Assembly (NCBI GenBank): GCA_024686335.1
Contig: JAILCI010000018.1
Span: forward strand, 1-64,000
Direction of reading: 5' to 3'
DNA length: 64,000 bases
From: Bacteroidales bacterium
Lineage (GTDB): Bacteria; Bacteroidota; Bacteroidia; Bacteroidales; WCHB1-69
Of the stretch, positions 61,725 to 64,000 are shown piece after piece; position 1 is the stretch's first letter, and the number at the start of each line of letters is the position of its first letter. Under the pieces are notes generated by a model. It was not told the DNA's origin and did no database searches. It saw only the letters and a program-made list of their open reading frames with translations. The position numbers and the translations under genes are program-made.

Positions 61725-63632
61725 TTAATAGAGTCCCTCTTTGATAAGGTCGTGAATGTGAATCACGCCGAGGTATCTATTGTCAGCATCGACCACAAAA
61801 AGGTTGGTGATACTGTTGGTATTCATAAAGTTGACGGCATCGGCCGCCAAGGTCTCTTCGTGTATGGTCTTGGGTGATGTTGTCATCACCTCTTTGGCGG
61901 TCAGGTGCGTATAATCTGCAGACTTCTGCAGCATTCTTCGCAAGTCACCGTCCGTGATAGCCCCCACAATCTTACCATTATCCAACACGGCCGTCACGCC
62001 CAAACACTTGCCGGAGATTTCGAGGATGACCTCCTGGATAGAGGCATCCGGGGCAACAGCGGGTTTGTCGTTGAACTTATAGAGATCTTTCACCTTCATC
62101 GTCAGTCGTTTGCCTAGTGCACCGCCAGGATGCAGTTTAGCAAAGTCCTGCGGGGTAAAGCCCCTCTCCACGATGAGTGCCGTCGCCAGTGCATCGCCCA
62201 TAGCCAACTGTGCTGTTGAGCTGGTCGTCGGTGCCAGGTTGTTGGGCGTGGCCTCCTTCAGAACGGTGCAGTTCAGCACATAGTCGGCTGACTGAGCCAA
62301 GAAGGAATGCATATTGCCCACCAAGGCAATCATCTTGTTCCCATTCTGTTTCAGAAATGGGGTCAACAGGGTTATCTCCGGTGTATTGCCGCTTTTTGAG
62401 ATGCAGAGCAGAACGTCGTCGGGCTGAATGATGCCCAAATCGCCGTGCACTGCATCCGCTGCGTGCATGAAGACTGCCGGTGTGCCAGTAGAGTTGAGTG
62501 TTGCCACTATCTTCTGACCTATGATGGCACTTTTACCGATACCCGTTACAATCAGCCGGCCTTTGGAGTTCAAGATGAGCTTCACGCTCTCCTCAAAGTC
62601 TTGGTTCAGGCATTGAATCAATCCCTCAACAGCCTCCGCCTCCTCTTTCAATACCCGCCCGGCGCATTGTAATATGTTGCTTTTCTCCGTCGTCAATATT
62701 TCAAAGTTGCGAGATTTCTCTCTCTTTATTTCAATAGCATGATAGAATCTTTTGTAGGTTCTCCGTGCTATTGCAGTCTCTCCAAAGTAGGTTTTGAACT
62801 CATCCTGGGTAAGATTTTCAAAGTCCCGATTTTGGAGGCGCAAAAATACAGAACTTTTTGACATCTTCAACACTTTCTGAAGATTTTTTTTGTTCCTAGG
62901 ACACTTTTCCTGGCAAATATCGCATCCAAAGACAAGTGGACTGTTCTCTAAGACACTGTCTTCTACCATTTTATTCTCCACGGTCTGATAGGCAAAACAC
63001 CTCCTCGCATCAACTCTATAAGGGATATCGAGGGCATGTGCCGGGCAACTTTGGATACAGATATTGCAGTCGCCACAATCCGACATTTTGGGAGAATCGT
63101 AAGCGTCAACCCGCGCAGTGGTCAGCAGAACACCGAGCACAAAGAATGAACCTGACTCGTTGTGAATGAGGCCGTTTTTCCCAATGCACCCTACCCCACT
63201 CTGCGCGGCCCACTGCTTCTCAGAGATACGGGAGCTGTCAACGGTGATACGACATTTCGCATCGGGGACCAACTGGACGACATAATCAGCTAGCGGTTGC
63301 AATTCTCTCCGCACTGCCTGATGATAGTCTTCCACCCATGTATATCGGGCAGTACGATAACGGTCACTAGCAGGCTGCGCATCGGTAAGATAACTCCATG
63401 TGACCACAATAACACTACGACAACCCTCCAACAGCGACTCAGGGTTGAAACGCTGCGAGACCTCTTTTTCCAAGAAATGCATTTCAGCATGGAAACCCTC
63501 TTCAAGCGACTGTTCGAAGAGACTCTGTGATTCATTTAGGGCATGGGCAGGCGCGATGCCGCACTGCATGAAACCCAACTCTAAAGCCTTAGCCTTGATC
63601 TGGGCAGCACTCAGCAAAGACTCCCCCATCAT
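61725..63632 (-). CDS. fusion protein: epoxyqueuosine reductase QueG + arabinose-5-phosphate isomerase KdsD
   Basis: 635 residues in one open frame. Residues 1 to ~308 are QueG, the B12/iron-sulfur enzyme finishing queuosine in tRNA: GFHAEMHFLEKEVSQRFNPE, SRISEKQWAAQSGVGCIGKN, two 4Fe-4S cysteine sets (CGDCNICIQSCPAHALD; CDICQEKCPRNKK) and the end FGETAIARRTYKRFYHAIEI. Residues ~313-635 are KdsD/GutQ: SIS domain (GRLIVTGIGKSAIIGQKIVA, HAADAVHGDLG, ISKSGNTPEI, KLHPGGALGKRL) then two CBS domains to HIHDLIKEGLY. KdsD converts ribulose-5-P to arabinose-5-P for Kdo. Both halves are full length. A TTG codon at residue 313 could start a separate KdsD. Its ATG overlaps the DUF4292-like stop. Confidence 0.9.
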   Translation of the reverse strand: MMGESLLSAAQIKAKALELGFMQCGIAPAHALNESQSLFEQSLEEGFHAEMHFLEKEVSQRFNPESLLEGCRSVIVVTWSYLTDAQPASDRYRTARYTWVEDYHQAVRRELQPLADYVVQLVPDAKCRITVDSSRISEKQWAAQSGVGCIGKNGLIHNESGSFFVLGVLLTTARVDAYDSPKMSDCGDCNICIQSCPAHALDIPYRVDARRCFAYQTVENKMVEDSVLENSPLVFGCDICQEKCPRNKKNLQKVLKMSKSSVFLRLQNRDFENLTQDEFKTYFGETAIARRTYKRFYHAIEIKREKSRNFEILTTEKSNILQCAGRVLKEEAEAVEGLIQCLNQDFEESVKLILNSKGRLIVTGIGKSAIIGQKIVATLNSTGTPAVFMHAADAVHGDLGIIQPDDVLLCISKSGNTPEITLLTPFLKQNGNKMIALVGNMHSFLAQSADYVLNCTVLKEATPNNLAPTTSSTAQLAMGDALATALIVERGFTPQDFAKLHPGGALGKRLTMKVKDLYKFNDKPAVAPDASIQEVILEISGKCLGVTAVLDNGKIVGAITDGDLRRMLQKSADYTHLTAKEVMTTSPKTIHEETLAADAVNFMNTNSITNLFVVDADNRYLGVIHIHDLIKEGLY

Positions 63633-64000
63633 GGCATCTTCAACTCCTCAAACTTTTCAGGAATGCGGATAGAAGTAGGTCCCGGCACATCCAGACGAAC
63701 CAGTTTCATCACCGCATCTATCTCGATGAGATGGTTCAGATCTTTCAATGTCAGTTCCGTGAAGAAGGACTTGGTAGAATCCAGCGCCACATATTCTCCC
63801 GGCACAGCCTCAAAACCTTTAAATCGCAATGCTTCCTCATTTTCTGGGGTTATGTTGCCATTGAAAACAGATTGTATCAAAGAAAAATCGATTGGAAGGC
63901 CCGTCAGACGGCGGAATGGCTCGTACGTTCCTTTATAATAATTGTATTGCAGCTTGTTCACATATGTAATGCTATCAGGAGTACAAACCACCCGGATAAA
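63629..64000 (-). CDS. DUF4292-like protein, C-terminal part, cut by window edge
   Basis: 123 residues are visible in a frame open to the window end. The segment RVVCTPDSITYVNKLQYNYY then KGTYEPFRRLTGLPIDFSLI and QSVFNGN matches the middle-to-C-terminal part of Bacteroidota DUF4292 lipoproteins, which resemble LolA/LolB-type lipid or lipoprotein carriers. The end is a beta-rich stretch (LVRLDVPGPTSIRIPEKFEE). Its stop overlaps the QueG-KdsD start (ATGA), so the genes form one operon. Assignment is moderate because the N-terminus is missing. Confidence 0.65.
   Translation of the reverse strand, partial: FIRVVCTPDSITYVNKLQYNYYKGTYEPFRRLTGLPIDFSLIQSVFNGNITPENEEALRFKGFEAVPGEYVALDSTKSFFTELTLKDLNHLIEIDAVMKLVRLDVPGPTSIRIPEKFEELKMP

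Overview
The window reads as chromosome of a member of the Bacteroidota, most likely the order Bacteroidales. Four observations support this. Most promoters show a Bacteroidota -7 box (TAnnTTTG), and Shine-Dalgarno sites are nearly absent. Type IX secretion (T9SS) markers are present: a PorX response regulator with a PglZ domain, PorD (DUF4835), and a giant secreted protein with a type B C-terminal sorting domain. Lineage-typical families recur: DUF6029, Omp28, DUF3784, a DUF4292-like protein and the Bacteroidota form of RNA polymerase omega. The gene order bamD-rpoZ-coaBC-porD-recN also fits. No rRNA operon, CRISPR array, integrase or transposase was seen.

Layout. Positions 1-3411 are an accessory, gene-poor stretch. 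Three diverged copies of a ~140-150 bp structured repeat alternate, in one orientation, with small minus-strand genes of unknown function. It also holds GC-rich hairpins and a candidate small RNA. Positions 3412-7485 carry apbE, an anchored YD-repeat-like protein, a decayed RhuM-family gene and tsaD. A TamB-like protein and an AI-2E/PerM-family membrane protein follow on the plus strand (7498-13220). Positions 13231-23424 hold two surface-protein genes built from P/Homo B-type modules; the larger has three tandem copies of a ~1,485 bp unit.

Positions 23667-38116 are a long plus-strand stretch: parC, a diheme cytochrome c peroxidase, tsaC, coaD, a thiol-redox and outer-membrane group (two TlpA-like proteins, DUF6029, Omp28), a 2-hydroxyacid dehydrogenase, an AtoE-type fatty-acid transporter, lpdA and an outer-membrane protein. 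Positions 38125-42559 (minus) are porX, an alpha/beta-hydrolase and an iron-dependent alcohol dehydrogenase. Three exported-protein genes follow (42726-45184), then a TonB-domain protein, a DUF3784 protein and an initiator tRNA.

From 46364 to the end nearly all genes lie on the minus strand: a lipoprotein and porin pair, rpsA, the six-gene bamD-rpoZ-coaBC-porD-recN-OMP run, lepA with an AddB-like nuclease, rsmI, tRNA-Leu, an in-frame QueG-KdsD fusion and the end of a DUF4292-like lipoprotein gene.

Functional links: TsaC and TsaD both serve tRNA t6A synthesis; CoaBC and CoaD both serve coenzyme A synthesis; PorX, PorD, BamD, TamB and the CTD-bearing protein all concern the outer membrane and T9SS; KdsD supplies the Kdo pathway of the outer-membrane lipopolysaccharide. 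Protein names rest on motif recognition by eye; no database search was run.
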